Source: Membranipora membranacea (Eukaryota; Bryozoa; Gymnolaemata; Cheilostomatida; Membraniporidae). Taken from it: a DNA stretch of 60,000 nucleotides. Below the pieces are notes generated by a model that did no database searches, was not told the DNA's origin, and saw only the letters and a program-made list of their open reading frames with translations. The DNA is taken from positions 34,040,001 through 34,100,000 of the forward strand of contig OU612068.1 in assembly GCA_914767715.1 (NCBI GenBank). The letters are read 5' to 3'. The position numbers and the translations under genes were made by a program. Below are positions 31,170-46,000 of this stretch, in pieces; within the stretch, counting starts at the first letter, position 1, and each line of letters starts with the position of its first letter.

Positions 31170-32649
31170 TGTGTCATTCACGTGGGAAGTAAAAGGACTC
31201 CACATTGATGCTTCACCAACATCCTGTCATAATGTGCAAAAACTTTCCACATTTAGACACAATTATGGGATTAGAATCCTCCTTCATATTACAGTTTATC
31301 ATTTACATTACCAAGTGAAGAACAAGAAAGCTATAAAGTGATAAATGATTGAGTTTAGCAAACAACGCTCGAAATCTTGGAATGCTGTTAATTATACTTC
31401 TCAACTCTAATTTCAATAAACACCGATCATGAAGGATGGAGGTAAGCAGAAAATTGTACTTGTTTCAATGCAATTTGGCAATAAATATCTGCCCAATAAA
31501 TGACTCCAAACTGTTGGGACTAGGATGAATACGGTGACATTACATTTTCTCAGTTCCTTTATGGATTGTATAACCATGACTGTACCAAACTAAGAAGATT
31601 CAAAACAATCAATGACAGGGGAGGGGGAGAGCTCAGAGAGAGAGAGAGAGAGTCAAACCAAGGAGTACTAACAAGACGAAGACGAAGACAGATTCTGTCG
31701 ATGAGATTATTGGTATTTTTCATTTCAGCCTCAGCTATTTCCATCCCAAGTTAATTGTTCAGACCCTATGGTGTAATCTTATGTCCTTCTGAAAGTTGAA
31801 ATGTTGTGGAAGGAGGTTACTTGCTCTGGTGGTGGTGTAGCTGTAGTAGTGACAAGAAGTAACCGTTACTCCTTGGTAGTGGCTAGTAGGTAGTGCATGT
31901 ATCATGTTGTTGGTGTAGTATGCAATGATTGATGATGATGACATTTTGTACTGTCTGGGGGGCCTATAGTCCATTGAGTAAAACATACTTTATATGCATA
32001 TAATAATAATATATAATGATTATGGTGATGGGATTGGCGGAATGTATGTAGTTTTGCCTATTGATCTGTCGATGGTAGACATAATGAAGTCATAGAGTGG
32101 GTCTCAACACTATCCTGAGGATTCAACAATCTGTCGTTTTTGTGAGTGATAGACAAGTCGAAATGTAAGCATGCACAATAGTGTCCACAATTGTTTGAAG
32201 TCACCAGTAAAGGTATACCAGTGCCAGTAATTTCAACACATTCCTCTCTGCGACCACCTATGCCTGTTGCTTGTACTCTTGCCAAAGGCTTCTACAGTGA
32301 GTCACCATCAGAAAAAAACTCCGCCATTCTAATTCTTGAATGTATGCAGATATCACCATACATTCATCATAGTAATGTAGTGGTCTGTTGTTTTTAACGT
32401 AGTCTCCGTTTATAAAAACTGAAATGTTACGATTTCACATTTTTAAGAAACATCTCAGAATGTTCCAGGGATTATATATGTATTCAATTTGGACAGACTA
32501 TTTTATCAAAGTTTTCCTAATCAGAATTGATTTATATCTCTTGGATACTTAACTCAAGGCCAATGGTTGGCCCAAGGAGTTCTACTCATTTGCTAGTCTG
32601 TGTAGATTTTTTCAGCTTTTTTATTGTCTCATGTTATTTCTTATTTTAG
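31170..32649. promoter_or_regulatory. Shared head-to-head promoter region of PA2G4 and CLASP
   Basis: PA2G4 starts leftward from 31169 and CLASP exon 1 with the start codon begins near 32650 on plus, so 5' untranslated exons and promoters of both genes must lie here or nearby. A short (GA)n run occurs near 31637-31652. No convincing reading frame. A CpG-rich core is not obvious. Confidence 0.45.
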
Positions 32650-32723
32650 TTGAATAATCAAAGCAGCTGAACTCTGAAGGAATATTTAACTTGATAACTG
32701 AATGATTGGTCTATAGTATAATC
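32650..32723 (+). other. CLASP 5' untranslated part of the first coding exon, with a 4-codon uORF
   Basis: A good acceptor (TTTCTTATTTTAG) ends at 32649, so an upstream non-coding exon is likely. A short uORF, ATG ATT GGT CTA TAG, lies at 32702-32716, seven bases before the main ATG at 32724. The main start is preferred because family sequence begins there (MNTLDKFYDGVITQD). Confidence 0.6.
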
Positions 32724-35700
32724 ATGAATACTCTGGATAAATTTTATGATGGCGTCATTACCCAAGACAACAGACAGAGAACTACTACACACGGACAGCT
32801 AGTGGACTATCTGCAGAACCCAGCGGCGTCATGTAAATGTGACGATATTGACCGATTCATTGATGGTCTGGCTGCATGGGTGAAAAGCAGCAACTTCAAG
32901 GTAATGTTTTAGAACTTAACTCTGGGGCGTCAAACTTATTTTTGTTCTAAATTATACCACTTTATGTCAGTTATGAAGATTTTCCCATTTTTCATTGCCT
33001 ACGTAGGACAAAAAGTTGGTTTTTCATTTGATTAACATCAATTTTCCCCGATAAGTGGTTGTTCTACCAAAGACTGAGAGCTCGTTTAAAGTTTTAAACA
33101 TTTGAGCACTTCTTCTCACAAGAAGTCCTGGCCAGAGAATGTCTCTGCCAGACTTAAATCTGCTCATTTGATTCCAGTCATGCTGTCGAGTGTTTTGCCA
33201 CATTCCTGCAAACTGCTGCCTCAAGACAAATGGCACCCGAGTGTCAGCAGCGTAGTGATTCAGTTGGGCCTTTGTAACCTTTCTCATACTATCGCCTATT
33301 ACCTAATCTGTGATCAAATTCTTATTTTGCCAGTGTAGACTGGGTTGTTACTAATAATCAAACCATTGTATTTGTGTCATTAGATTCATTCATATGAGTA
33401 TATAGTTAATCCTTTATCTACAATGGTTTTTGAATGAAAAATCACAGACTTTATAGGATGTGAATGAAAGCCCTGCTCATGAAAAATAGTGCTGCTCCCT
33501 AAAATCAGCTCTACTTTGCATCTGTAAAATAACAAGGCATGGTGTAGTTTTTATAGTGTGCCACTGTTGTATTCTTGTTGAACACTTCATATTGAGCCAT
33601 TCTCATCAATGATTTGCAATTTCAGGTGTCACTGAATGGATTGGAGGTATTACATTTGCTAGTAAATCGGATGGGAGAATCATTTCGTCCTTTTGTTCCA
33701 AATGGTAAGAACCCAATGTGGTTACCAAACTATTTTATAGTAGTCGCTACAATCGGTGAAGAGTCGGTTGCATACCTAATGATACAGTGTAATGGTTTGG
33801 GGATGGATTGGTATGCGTCATCAATAAGCAGAGATATGAATGTATTGTGCGTCTCAGTGAGTTAAACCTGACACCTGAAACTGCTGCTAGTGTAGAGTAT
33901 ACAATAACTGGAGCTGATATGTTGGCACATAGCTGTTGTTGTGCAACTTAGATTGAGTGATTTTTATCTCATATACTTGGGACTAGACATAGAGCGGCTT
34001 ACGTACGCGGTAATAATAAAAGTTGTATTGAGTAAAAATAAATTCGTTCTCCCTGAGCATGTAATGTGAGCGTGCGGGCGAAGGTAGAAGAATGCTATAG
34101 GTGCTCATATAGAGAGACAGTATGAAACTAGTCGGGAAATCCATCTCATTGGCATCAGCTGACAAATAATATATTAAGCAATACATGAAAGTAGAGGATG
34201 TAGTCTGCTAATTGATGCTGATTGAGTAATATGTAGACTGTATATAATTGAATTAGACTGTAAAGTGAACTGGCTGACTGGCATTTTGTTGCTGCTGTGT
34301 TGTTGGCAGTCACATGAAACATGAGAGATAACTTCGCTGCTCCGATGTTTCTCTCAATGATATTAAACCCATGACGTGACAGTAAGACCGAGTGTGGTAG
34401 TGATTGATTTGTTTAAGAGGTTGATGCTACAAGGTGTGGGTACTGCGCTTTAGGAATCCGATTACTCACGGCCATAACTTTTGATTGATTGATCCATGTT
34501 GCCAAGGCACAATTTTTCTACTCTAAGCAACCTGTGGCCAAAGCGACTTCCTTTTTTTACCTATGTAAAAGTGGCAGCAGGAGCTTTTAGGTCATTTAAC
34601 TGATATTAATGTGTTATCTTATCACTAGAATATAAGCCATTAGCTGACACTGCAGGTTGTTCTTACTTATTGAGCTTAACTTGTGCAGTTTTACTTGATA
34701 CGCACACAGTCCAAACACAGGAAATAATGAGTAATGATAATATTGTTCTCTGACATGAAGACTACTATGATGATGTAAAACAGTTTGTCACTGTGCGGAT
34801 ACTAAAACCACTCATTCTCTCTGATAAGGTATTAGTTTCACATTTTTAATGAGTGTTTGTTTTTATCGGTGACAGTACTAGAAGGCACAGTAAGCAGACT
34901 GGGTGATATGCACGATGAGGTTAGAGACGGAGCCCAAGATCTGCTGCTCAGTCTAATGCACCCCGGATCATCACCTAGTGTGAGTAATGTTATATTCTAG
35001 ATCCCGTGATCAGAGACCCAAAACTGAGCTCTCCGTGTCCCAACTTGAGATCAAGCTTGTGATGACTTGCTGAGCCCCACCTTCAACCCTCCACGATGAC
35101 GGCCCCTGTTTATATCTGAGGAGGCTGAAAAATGAACGTCATATGGATTTAAAGGGCGCAGCTCTGACCTTACTTTTGAAGCTGTTTTTGTAGACTTTAT
35201 ATCTACAATGTGGTGGTGGGAGTCTGGCAGGCATCTCCTTCAGAATAAGTAAATTATGGGTCCTGTGATTGGATATCTGGGCATGAAGTGGGATATATAA
35301 TATTATCTAACTCCTTCACCTGGATAATTATGTCTCAAGATGAAATTTAGGGATAGCATGAAATCACAGATGAGGGATTCCTCACTCTGTGATGAAATCA
35401 AAGCAAAGTTTGCACTCTACTGTATTTTGGTTCCCAATATACTGTATCCTACAAGTCATTGCAATTTCAAGTCATTAGAAGAGATAATTCTCGTGTTATA
35501 CGATAGCCATCTCCTCTCTTGTTTGCCGTTCACACCCAGGATTGTGTACTATATTGCCTATTACTGAAAATTATGGGTTATGAACACTTATACTTCATAC
35601 TTAAAATGTTCATCATTTTAGTGTTTGATATCATGCATAATTTGTACTATTAATCAGCCGTCTTCCATTACATGCCTATACAACTAGGAAGAGAGCAATA

Positions 35701-36995
35701 GCATGACCATTACTTGAGGCACTTATAAGTGAAGTGATTCCTGTATACCTAACTAGTGATTAGAGATACAGAGAGGCTTTTACCTCTGCATTGAGTAATG
35801 ATTGAGGATGAGAACATGCTCTTTGATGAAAAGAAAATGTCCTCATGAATGTGTACAAGGATGGGTCGGGCATTTTTGAAGAATGTTACTATCAATGTTT
35901 TAAGCCAAGTAAACTGGTCATTAATTAGATATTTCGGATTTACTCTTGTCTGTGGTGGCTTTAAAAACTTTAAACTCCTCAGTCCGACCCCAAAGGGCTT
36001 TTTAAGAACTAGATAGTCTTTTATCTATTAATCATCCTGTCAAGCTAGGTCAAGCTAAACCAGAAACGATATTTAATGGATATGTGTATGAGAAGACTTG
36101 GTGTCTTTATGACGTAGTAGGCCTACTATGCAGTGGTTTCACTTGGATAGGAGCCTACCACTGAAGGTCTAAAGCGACTCCTACGCCACCAAATATAACT
36201 TTCTAAATCATAATAATCTTTGTTTGGTTTTTCTGTTTTTCAGTTTGTGTTTGACAGAATATGGCCACTAGCCACCGTACACAAACAGTTCAGAGTAAGA
36301 GAGGGAATATGTGTATGTCTACAAAATCTTATAAATCAGTATGTATTTGTGATTATTCTTCCCACCTGTGTTACGTAAGAGGGTCAATTACTGCAGTACA
36401 CACAGTTTGGCCATGCCTTTTCTTATACTAAAAGATGAGTCTGATTTGAATAGATTGTCATGAGATGTCAAACTACCACTGTGAGTCAACGGGAGGCACT
36501 CCTCTGCAGTGTCTATCCTAGTTTCCTGAAATCACACATAGAACTTAGACTACATCGAGTGGAACAATTGTGGCCTCTATGTTTATCGAACTGCCAGAAC
36601 TAGCTGTTTTTGTTTGGTATTGATGCAAAGGTGAAAAGATCATCAAAATTAATTGCTCAATGGCATAGACCCACCTGTATGGAGGCTGTGTATCATGGAG
36701 GTATCTGTGTTTTAGTAATCATTGTCTATTAAGAGTATATATAGATGGTATGTTAGGTAATGAGTTAGAGATGATGAGTTTTTTTATAGCTCTATCCTCC
36801 TACGTACTTGTGTTTATATTGAGATTAGATTAAGATTAGTGATAATCATGACATCATAGCAATGTTTGGCTTGTGCTTAGGTTTCATGAAGATACGACCT
36901 CTCAATGATTGTGTGTAGGTCACAACAGAAATAATAACTTATTGACTGTGTCAATTCTTTGTATTTACTACCAGTAGCGCCTTTTTACACATTTC

Positions 36996-37026
<31 letters not shown>

Positions 37027-40000
37027 AGATATATGGACCTCACATTTTTAAGTATGGTATTAGCCAATTTATGTATGCAGCAGTAGGGCTTTTAATGTAC
37101 TTCAGAAGAATTTAAACATGATTATACATTAATTGCAGCTGAAAGCCTAATATCAAGGCTCTTGACCAGCAAAATGACTACAGCAATATTGTCTAGAACA
37201 ATATAATAAGCCATTGTTTTCAAATGTTACAATTCCGTAATCATGATTCTTATCTCACACTCTGGTGCATTTTTTGTTTTAGCTACGGGGCAAAAAGTTT
37301 GCAGCTGAGTAAAATAGTTCCTTCGCTGATCAAGCTAATGGATGACTCAAACTTACAGGTAATACTTTGCATAACTCCTCAATAATTTCTCATAGTCATG
37401 CAAAGGCTATGTAGCAGTGGCTATTAGCCTCATTTCAACTGTAATGATATTATGTTATATATTGTATAATCATTTCACTCTGATGATCGCCGCTCCAGTT
37501 TTACTCAAAACAACATAATATAGGTTGCGATACATATTTATACGCCCTGGTATTCATGGCTTTCTGCTGGCGGAAATAGTAGTTTGAGTAGTTCAAACAC
37601 CATTTCCTGTAGATGCAGTGTCCATTATCTTGTTTCCAAAGTATGACTAACTGAGTAAGACCTTTCAGTGACATGAATAGGATGAGTAATTCCCTGTGCG
37701 GTGCTGCAGTATAGTTTGTGGACAGAGTAGAGAATATAATGAATGAGCTAGTCACCTGCCTCTGTATCTATAAGGTCATGGAATACTAGGAATACTAGGA
37801 ATACTAGGAATACTAGGAATACTAGCCCACACCAACAATCCAACAATGCTTCTAATAATTATATTGATCTTTGTTTGGCAAAATCATAATTACCATTACT
37901 GTATATTACTGGTTAGTACTGTAAAATATAGTTTATACCAGTCAATGGGCTATAGACAGATTATAGGCATGTGTGTTAGTGCAATATGCATCCCAAGTGA
38001 TTCACTGAATATTTACAAGTGCTGTAATACTTGTCCTGGCAGCAAAAGCTTAGCTGAGATCGGACATGATTATATACAGCCATCAGAGGAAGCTAGGGTA
38101 TCATCACTCATTTATAACATGCCTACCTTCTCACTCATTAAAACAGGAGATTAACAAGGTCACTAATCTCAACTCCTATTCTGTTCATGTGCTGCTAGGG
38201 TTCATGTGCTGCAAGGGCATGTGCTAGCATAGCATGTAAATTAAACCGCCCATTGCCCCCTTTAGTCGGTGTTCTAACCTTAGGTATAATGTGAAGAACC
38301 ATACACAGCTGATTTTAATCACCTTAATGTCATACACACTTCTAGGCACCCTTTGTTGATGATGTGATACTAACTTCTATTATTCTTTTGCAGGTTCGTG
38401 AATCGTCCACATCAGCACTTACCGAAATATACAGACATGTCGGTGAGAAAGTGAGGTCTGACTTACAAAGGAAAGGCCTACCTGCTAACAAGTATGTATG
38501 AAAACTAGTGATCAGTTAGTCTGATATAAGCATAGCCGAGGTGACCATAACAGAGATATGAAGGCGGTGACCCTGTCACATGGCATTCAATCTAAACTCT
38601 CAACTGTAAAATGAAAGACCTTAATCATTTGTATTCTGAGTTCAAAGTGTTATGCCTGTTATAACTTGTTAAGGTACATATCAGGACCTTGAACTGACTG
38701 GAAAACAAAATCAAGAGCTACAAGTTGCCTACCAGACAAGATTTATCTCATCCAAAGCCATGTTAATTATCAGGAGTTGTCCTCCAATTTTCCAGAGGAG
38801 ACAACTCCTTAGTTTATCATTATTTTCAACCTTGCAAATGAAGAGGTACAACATAAGATTGTTCCTGTCTGGAGACAGTACTTAAACGTGTTCTGAGAAT
38901 CGCCTGGTCCCAAGTGAGTTTCATCGTGATGATTTTTTATCTAATAAAGTTTTTATTCTATGTTTTATAGAATGGCACTGCTAAATCAGAAGTTTGATGA
39001 GGTGAGGATGTCTGGGGATATGTTGCCTACTGCCGCTATGACATCATCAAGTAAGTGCTATATATGTGTGATTCTCCCCAACCATATATTATGGAATGTT
39101 GCTCCATAGTATGTGTCACTTTCATTCAATTTGAGACACCAGTTTCGCAAATATGTGAAACAAAAATTATCAATATTTTGCATATAATTTTGAGGTATTC
39201 ACAATCTTTGCAATGACCCCAGTGGTGTGGTTAACAGAGAGAGGGTATCTAACTGCTGGGGGTCCATGTCTTCCAAATACAGAGTCGTCCCCTCTCAGGC
39301 ACTCAAACTGGTGGAACTGAGTGCCAAGAAAATTTCAATGCAGTGAAATCCATTGTAAAACGACAATAATGCTGCATTTGCTAGACCATTGCAAAAGAAC
39401 AATAATGCAAAAGAAATAATGACAGTATTATGTGTTTGCCTGGCATAGACCAGATCTGTAATGGAGCAAGGGCGATCTGAAAGCAATTGGCTGATCCATA
39501 TTAGCTGATACATTTATTTTAATCTTTCTCTGGTGCTTAGCTGTGTTAGGGTCTTGTTATGTAAGTCTAAATCTCAAAGTTTAACTGATATATTTCATAA
39601 TTAGCTGTATTTATAGGGTGGTAATGTGAATGGAACCTGGGCGTGTTTCTTTTGAGTGTATTTTGGCTTATCAACCTCGCTGTTAGCCTAGGCAAATATC
39701 ATGATCGAAAAATCAATCGTGCCAAAGACTCTGCAACCATGTTTCAAAATTAGAAAATAGCATGCATGTTTGTGGACTTAAAGGTAAATGTTTATAACAA
39801 CCAACATCTTGAATTCTATATGAGGGACCAAGAACGAGTTTAGGTAGCACAAGGAGTTGACACTTTGCTTTGCTCAGGGATAATAATGGCATGTAACTCA
39901 AGTCATTTGAAAACATTGAGAATTATTTTACTGTTATTTTCTCATGGTAACTTGAGCTCCAGATGCGCTCTAGCATGAATATCTATTTTCAATCCCAATC

Positions 40001-43000
40001 TCCAATCATACGAGGCAGCTGATCTGGTCACAAAGCTACTGATGTTTAGCCTTAGACTCTCACTTACATTCATATAACCCTTATATTCGTATAACCCATA
40101 AATCTCCTGTACAACAGAACTGGTTTGAGAAGGACATGATCCCATTGATGAGATTTTAATCAAGTTTGTTGTTATATAAGAAATAGTGCAAAAGTACTTG
40201 TAGGCCTGGCACCTGTGTTGCCAGACAAGAACTTCTTCAAACAAATTGAAAAATATTTCTTTAGCGATTCTATGAGGGGATGGGTGATGAACATCTGCGT
40301 ATACAATACACATGAAGTAACATTACTATATCTGTGTCTGTAGACTGATATAATCAAAAGAACACCACCTATCACAGAAACCATTATTTCTGCTGTAACA
40401 TTTAATGCAAAATACAAATAGTAAGGCTATTCTGATCTGACTATCATGGAAATCCCTTTCTAATCTGCACATTGGTGCCAGGCCTACATAATTAAAATGT
40501 GTGAAACTGTAAACCTCGCCTTCCAATGATGGCAATAAGATCCCATACTTCAGAAATTGATTTTAGCCTTTGGCTCTCTGATCTCACAATGTGGTTGTGG
40601 GACGTATAAGTTTTAACCTACCCCTGTGACCTAACATGTGTGGGACAACATCAAGTCGGAATTTTAATTAAAAGTTTTCCAAGCGATACCATTCTATCAT
40701 ACCTGTCATCAAACTATGTAGTTTATATCTGAGCGCATTAGTAATTCATAGCTCTGCCTGTTGTGCACAGTCTATCATAAGTAGTGTGTACATGTATGAT
40801 TGTATACATATACGTCATATACATAAATATACAAGTATGTATATCATATGTGTATAGGTATTTTATATATCTTTATTATCCATATTGCCAATATGCTGCT
40901 GTGATTATAACACGATTTCAATATCGACACAAAGTGACCACTTGAACGCCAATAATGATTGGTTGTGCCATGAATACAATCTATTGAATTTATAAACCTT
41001 TGCTTGAATGGTTCTAGTCTATCTAGCACAGCATACACACCGCTTTCTTACCTGTACAATGATTCAATAATCCTCCGCAGCCTTCGTCATCATTATAGTA
41101 ACTCCTGTCAAGCCGTATGGTCAATTATTTATTGCTTCGGATCGAAATAGTATACACTGCACAATCATCCGCAAATTTCATCAATATTGTGGACCAGCTC
41201 AGTTAACTCAAGGATAACACACAGATACAAGTACATAAGAAATGGATAAATATACAATGAAGTAGAGGTGTGGAGAATATCACTTGCCTGTGTGTCCCTA
41301 GCAGCTAGATCTTAGTTTAGCTCCTTTATTGGATAGTGTACAAGGCATTTTATTACATAAAGTGCTGCATCAACCTTCAGCCATGACGGATCTTAATATC
41401 TGGAATGATCTCGACTCAACTCTGAGCAGTCTGGATGTAATAACTTCCAGGCTAGCTGGAATGCAACATATAAACGAGGAGGGTGACTGGAGTGTCTCGG
41501 ACACCATCTCCGATACAAGTAGTCATGACACATGGTATGATGCCCTGAAGCTGTCGGGGGCGGGTAGCCCAGCCTTCACAGAGGATAGCGCAGTGGCTAT
41601 GAGCCCCCGATCAGCTATGTCTGAGAAGAGAAGTTCTATGAGCTCTCAGTCCTCCAGTGTCGGGTACCATTCAGCTAACGCCGACACAAACGGAGCTCTG
41701 CTCTCACCACTCTCTGATAAGAGCAAGTGGACCGTTAGCTCACCGAAGACAAAAGTACGCTTTGATGAAATGAATCTAGTGTTGACTAAATCTCCTACGA
41801 ACTTCGAACTCAGCACGGATAATAATAACACAATATTCTTCGGTGCAGGGCCGGGGAATAATAAAAATTTCAAGACCCAACCTGTTCTCAAAGGAATAGT
41901 AAAAAGTAAAACAACCATACCAATCTCTACCTCAACAGAACATTCCAATAACATCAACAACTCCCACAAGCCATCAGGTGAGAATATATATCTACACTAT
42001 GTCCAATAAGTGAGAAAGCCTCAATAAACTGTATTGGTGTGTAGTGTCCTGAATATAAGCAGCTGCAACTGTGGTCACATTGATACCAGCATCATATCAA
42101 AAATTCATATCATTGAACAGCGGTAATAGTTATGGCAGTTGGATGTGGGTTAAAAATGTTGGAAGTGATGAATTTTACAAAAGGCATTGGCTATGCCTCG
42201 TTTTGTGTGAATATACTAATTCCAATGGTTGTACCGGTTTTGAAGATGCAGAGCGGTACATCGTAGGCAGCATGGTAGATCAATCGAACGTTACATTTTC
42301 TTTCACACAAGATAATATCTCACTGCTGACTGCTCTTTGTTTGAAATGTTTGAGAGGATCATGAATCAGAAATTACAAGGTGTAAAATATGGAATAGTAT
42401 TTGAGTAATAGTGAAAGGATGCGATTAATGTTTGATCATTTGGAATGTACCTATTCATGTATTACCCTGATGATGTATTGGGGGGGGGGGGGGGGGTAGA
42501 GTGCTCCTACTGATTACTAATGACATGTTTTACCTCTCGCATCCAGTTGCATAGTTACATTATAATGAGCTCTATGATCTGTGACAAGGTTGGTCAAAGT
42601 TTGTCTACACAAACCCCTTTTCCTGACATATCACGAAAAAATTCAAAGGGAGTGTTTAGCATTCACGATGGCTTGTAAATAAATTAACTCTGCGCATAAC
42701 AAATTAAGCTCAAAGTCACCGTTTATGAAGCACTTGCTAAAATTGCTCAGCAAGTTGTGTTCCAATCCCAAAGTTCAGTCGGAATTGAACAAAATCAAAG
42801 CAATCTGCTATTCTTTAATTTGCTCTTTCAAGTCAGCGGTGCTAATGACCAGATGTTTGACAAAGTAAAATAATTACCAAAGACTATTTAGCTGTATAGA
42901 GTTACAAGTCTATTGTGTAAATTCATGTTGTTTTTTGAGGTTTAATAACATTGTAGTGAGTTTTCTACAAGACGCTGTTAACATTGTGCAGCAGCTGGAG

Positions 43001-46000
43001 ACGTGAACGAATGGCTTCCTGCACTATTTGTCATGAGCATATAAAACATATACTGTTCAGTTTGCCAAGTTCCGCTGCCTCGCATTGGAAATTAATTAGT
43101 TCAAATTTGTGAGATACTTGACAAAAAAACAACGCAGCCTCTCAAGATTTGCATTCGTCATTCCTTTCTTCTTGCTCAAAACAATATTCATCGGATCTTT
43201 GTCAGCCTGTCCATTCAGATGTTTCCCTCACATCAACATCACCTGGCATCCAGTTTAGAATTCAACTGTGTGAACCGAAAAGCATAGTACCATCTTATAT
43301 CATATGATAGTTGGGCATGAATATGAAATGAAATAGAACAGCTGTAGTCTTGGAGCACACACCTAGTAATGTGTTATACTGATCAGATACCTAGTAATGT
43401 GTTATACTGAGAGTGTTTTTGCAATTTGCAAGTTCTTCGTACATAATCTCTACATCAATTACGGATTATGAGTAATCTTGCACTGATGCCTTCCTAAAAT
43501 TGAAACAGTATATATTGCTACTTATCCCTTAAAAAATTAGTGTTATCTCAAACTCATAGACTAGTCTTAAAAACAGTAGCTCCACAGCATGGAATATCTA
43601 CTCCAAGATAAAACATGTCAGACATTTTGCTATGTATCCGTGAAAATCGAACAGATATTAGTCAGCTTGTTTTCAGTCCAGGTCATTTGTAATATAAACA
43701 TCGAGCAAACATCATGGAGAAGGACGGCTCTATGCCTGCTCTCACCACTATAGGGAGTTATTATATCCAGAGGAAGCTGCTGAACATGCTGTCTAGTTTA
43801 CCCAAACCACCCCCACCCGTAGCACCTCATGGTGCTAGGGCTGAGAACGCTCCTGCTTTGCCTGCGAGACGCAGCAGTCACCCGTGTATGATGGGATCAC
43901 ACCACAACTTGTTAGAGCAAATAACTCCGAGGGCGTCACCTTCAGCCGCACAGAAGGGACCACAGGTTATGTCTGCCTCCGTATCGGGGGCATCTGCCTC
44001 AAGGCTTTCTCTGTCTACATCGGGAATGCCGACTTTACAGATCTCACCATCAGTTCCTAGAAGACAAACAAGCGTATCAAGGTTACATGGCCAACTTATG
44101 TCATCCCCACCACTTGTGTCAAGGCGTGTTATGAAATCACCTCTTCCTGTGAGACACTGCTTCAAACCTCCACTCCCAACAGCAGGTAGTCTCAGAATTC
44201 CTCTGCTTTCTCTTATTTCTCTTCATACATTTATTGCCTGGCATTGTTCATAAATGATCTTATTAGCTGTTATGTTGGGTATGGAAACAACTGACACATT
44301 TCCTAGATACACTGTGTAAATGCCAAGAAACTGGTTTCCGCTGTGGTTCGTCTGATTATTCTGTTAAAATTCTATGGTAACGCTATAATGACTGAAGTCT
44401 CTCTAGAAATTGGTGCAATCACTGAATTTAGTAGTCATCACAAGCATAATCTGTTCTAAACACAGTTATCGGCGTACATACACTTCTTCAGATCTTTGCT
44501 GTCGCCGTGGGAGGGCTCTGATTACAGACTCTGTTTACATTGGTCTTGTTCTGCATTTGCTTTGCATTCAGTTTGTATTTGTCACAAGATGTGTAAAATT
44601 TTGTATAGTTATGGGATATCCAAAAGTATCTTTTCCTTTGCCAAGCAATTTGTAACAATCCTTTCTTTACACTTCTCTTTGAGCAGCAAACACCGTACAC
44701 TTCAAGTAGGTGTTGCATAATCATGCCCAAGAGCACACTTCCGAAGATAATCCTGGCCACATATAACATTGAGCAGCACTCAACACTTGTTTGCAATTCG
44801 TATTATCTGCTCTGAAAAGCGTGTTTGGGGACAAATAATTGCTGCATGTGATAAGGCTTGCAAATTAGATTGTTAGGCTACTCAAAATTTTATGATCCAA
44901 TTTCACTGAAAGCTGGTTTTGCTCAATGAACCAAGCTCCAAGGTAGTAATCAGTTTGATTTCTCCCATTGAAAGCAGCTGTCCTGGGCCCCATTGGCCTG
45001 ATTAAAGGTTTGTCAATGGGATACAATATTCTAAAAATCATTATCGTAGCTAAAACCATAATAATGACAATATATCCCTTATCATTGAAATCTTTACATA
45101 TTGAACTGAGGACGAGAATCAAGTAGTGGAAATCTTGGTACTTATGAACAGTTCATTTCTAACTGAAGTGCATGTCAATGTGTAATAAGTTGTTCATTAT
45201 CTGACATTGAAAGCAAGGATACTTTCATTCAGTTTACCTGAATACAAAGGAAATATAATTTTGCAATTCCATAATATTACAAATGTTGTACTCTGATATT
45301 AAACAATTCTTCGCATAAGTCCCGGAAAAAGTGAGTTTATTCTCTCAAACTAATGCTGTAAGGGGAGATTTTTAGGGCTTTGCTGGTCCCCTGCTGTGAA
45401 AAGAGTGTTTGGTTCAGGATACCTAATAGATTTTAGGCCTATTATTATGAGTAGCATATTGAGCAGGTTGCAAAGAATTCTATAATATTCAGTGTTGAGA
45501 TTCCTTATAAATACATGACAAAGAGACTTTTTGTTTTTTCAGAGTGACACATGCTAGGGTTTGATCAACAAAACATGATAAATTATAAACCCTCTGTAAA
45601 TAGCGTGCTTTTCTATTGACTTTATGTTTGGCTTTTTTACTTGATGAAAATGGAGTAACAAAACATTAATTTGACATTGTTATATTATTGTTATATTATT
45701 ATAGATTCCTGCTTTGTGATTAGCTCTGACTGAGTTTTTATCGTAGTAGTTTGACAATATGACTTTGACAGTGCCTGTCACGTTGAGAAGTCCCATGATA
45801 CCCTCTAATACAGCTGCCTCGTGATCCATTGTATATGATACTAGTGAATTTGAGATTTACATGTTATTATTTGTTTTGCAGCGACCCGACAAACAGATGA
45901 TGTCGACCATTCCAGACCACCCAGAAGCACCAGCTCTGCCACTTCTATGTCCAAAAGTAAAATATCCAAAACCTCGACTGCTCCTGCAAAAGGTAACCAA

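Noticed and set aside
39942-40535. Overlapping minus-strand frames of 69-123 codons
   Set aside because: They overlap in different frames inside a large CLASP intron, with no family motifs and no splice pattern.
42071-42364. 97-codon plus-strand frame in a CLASP intron
   Set aside because: No recognisable family, no splice sites in frame, and low-complexity start. It is probably chance.
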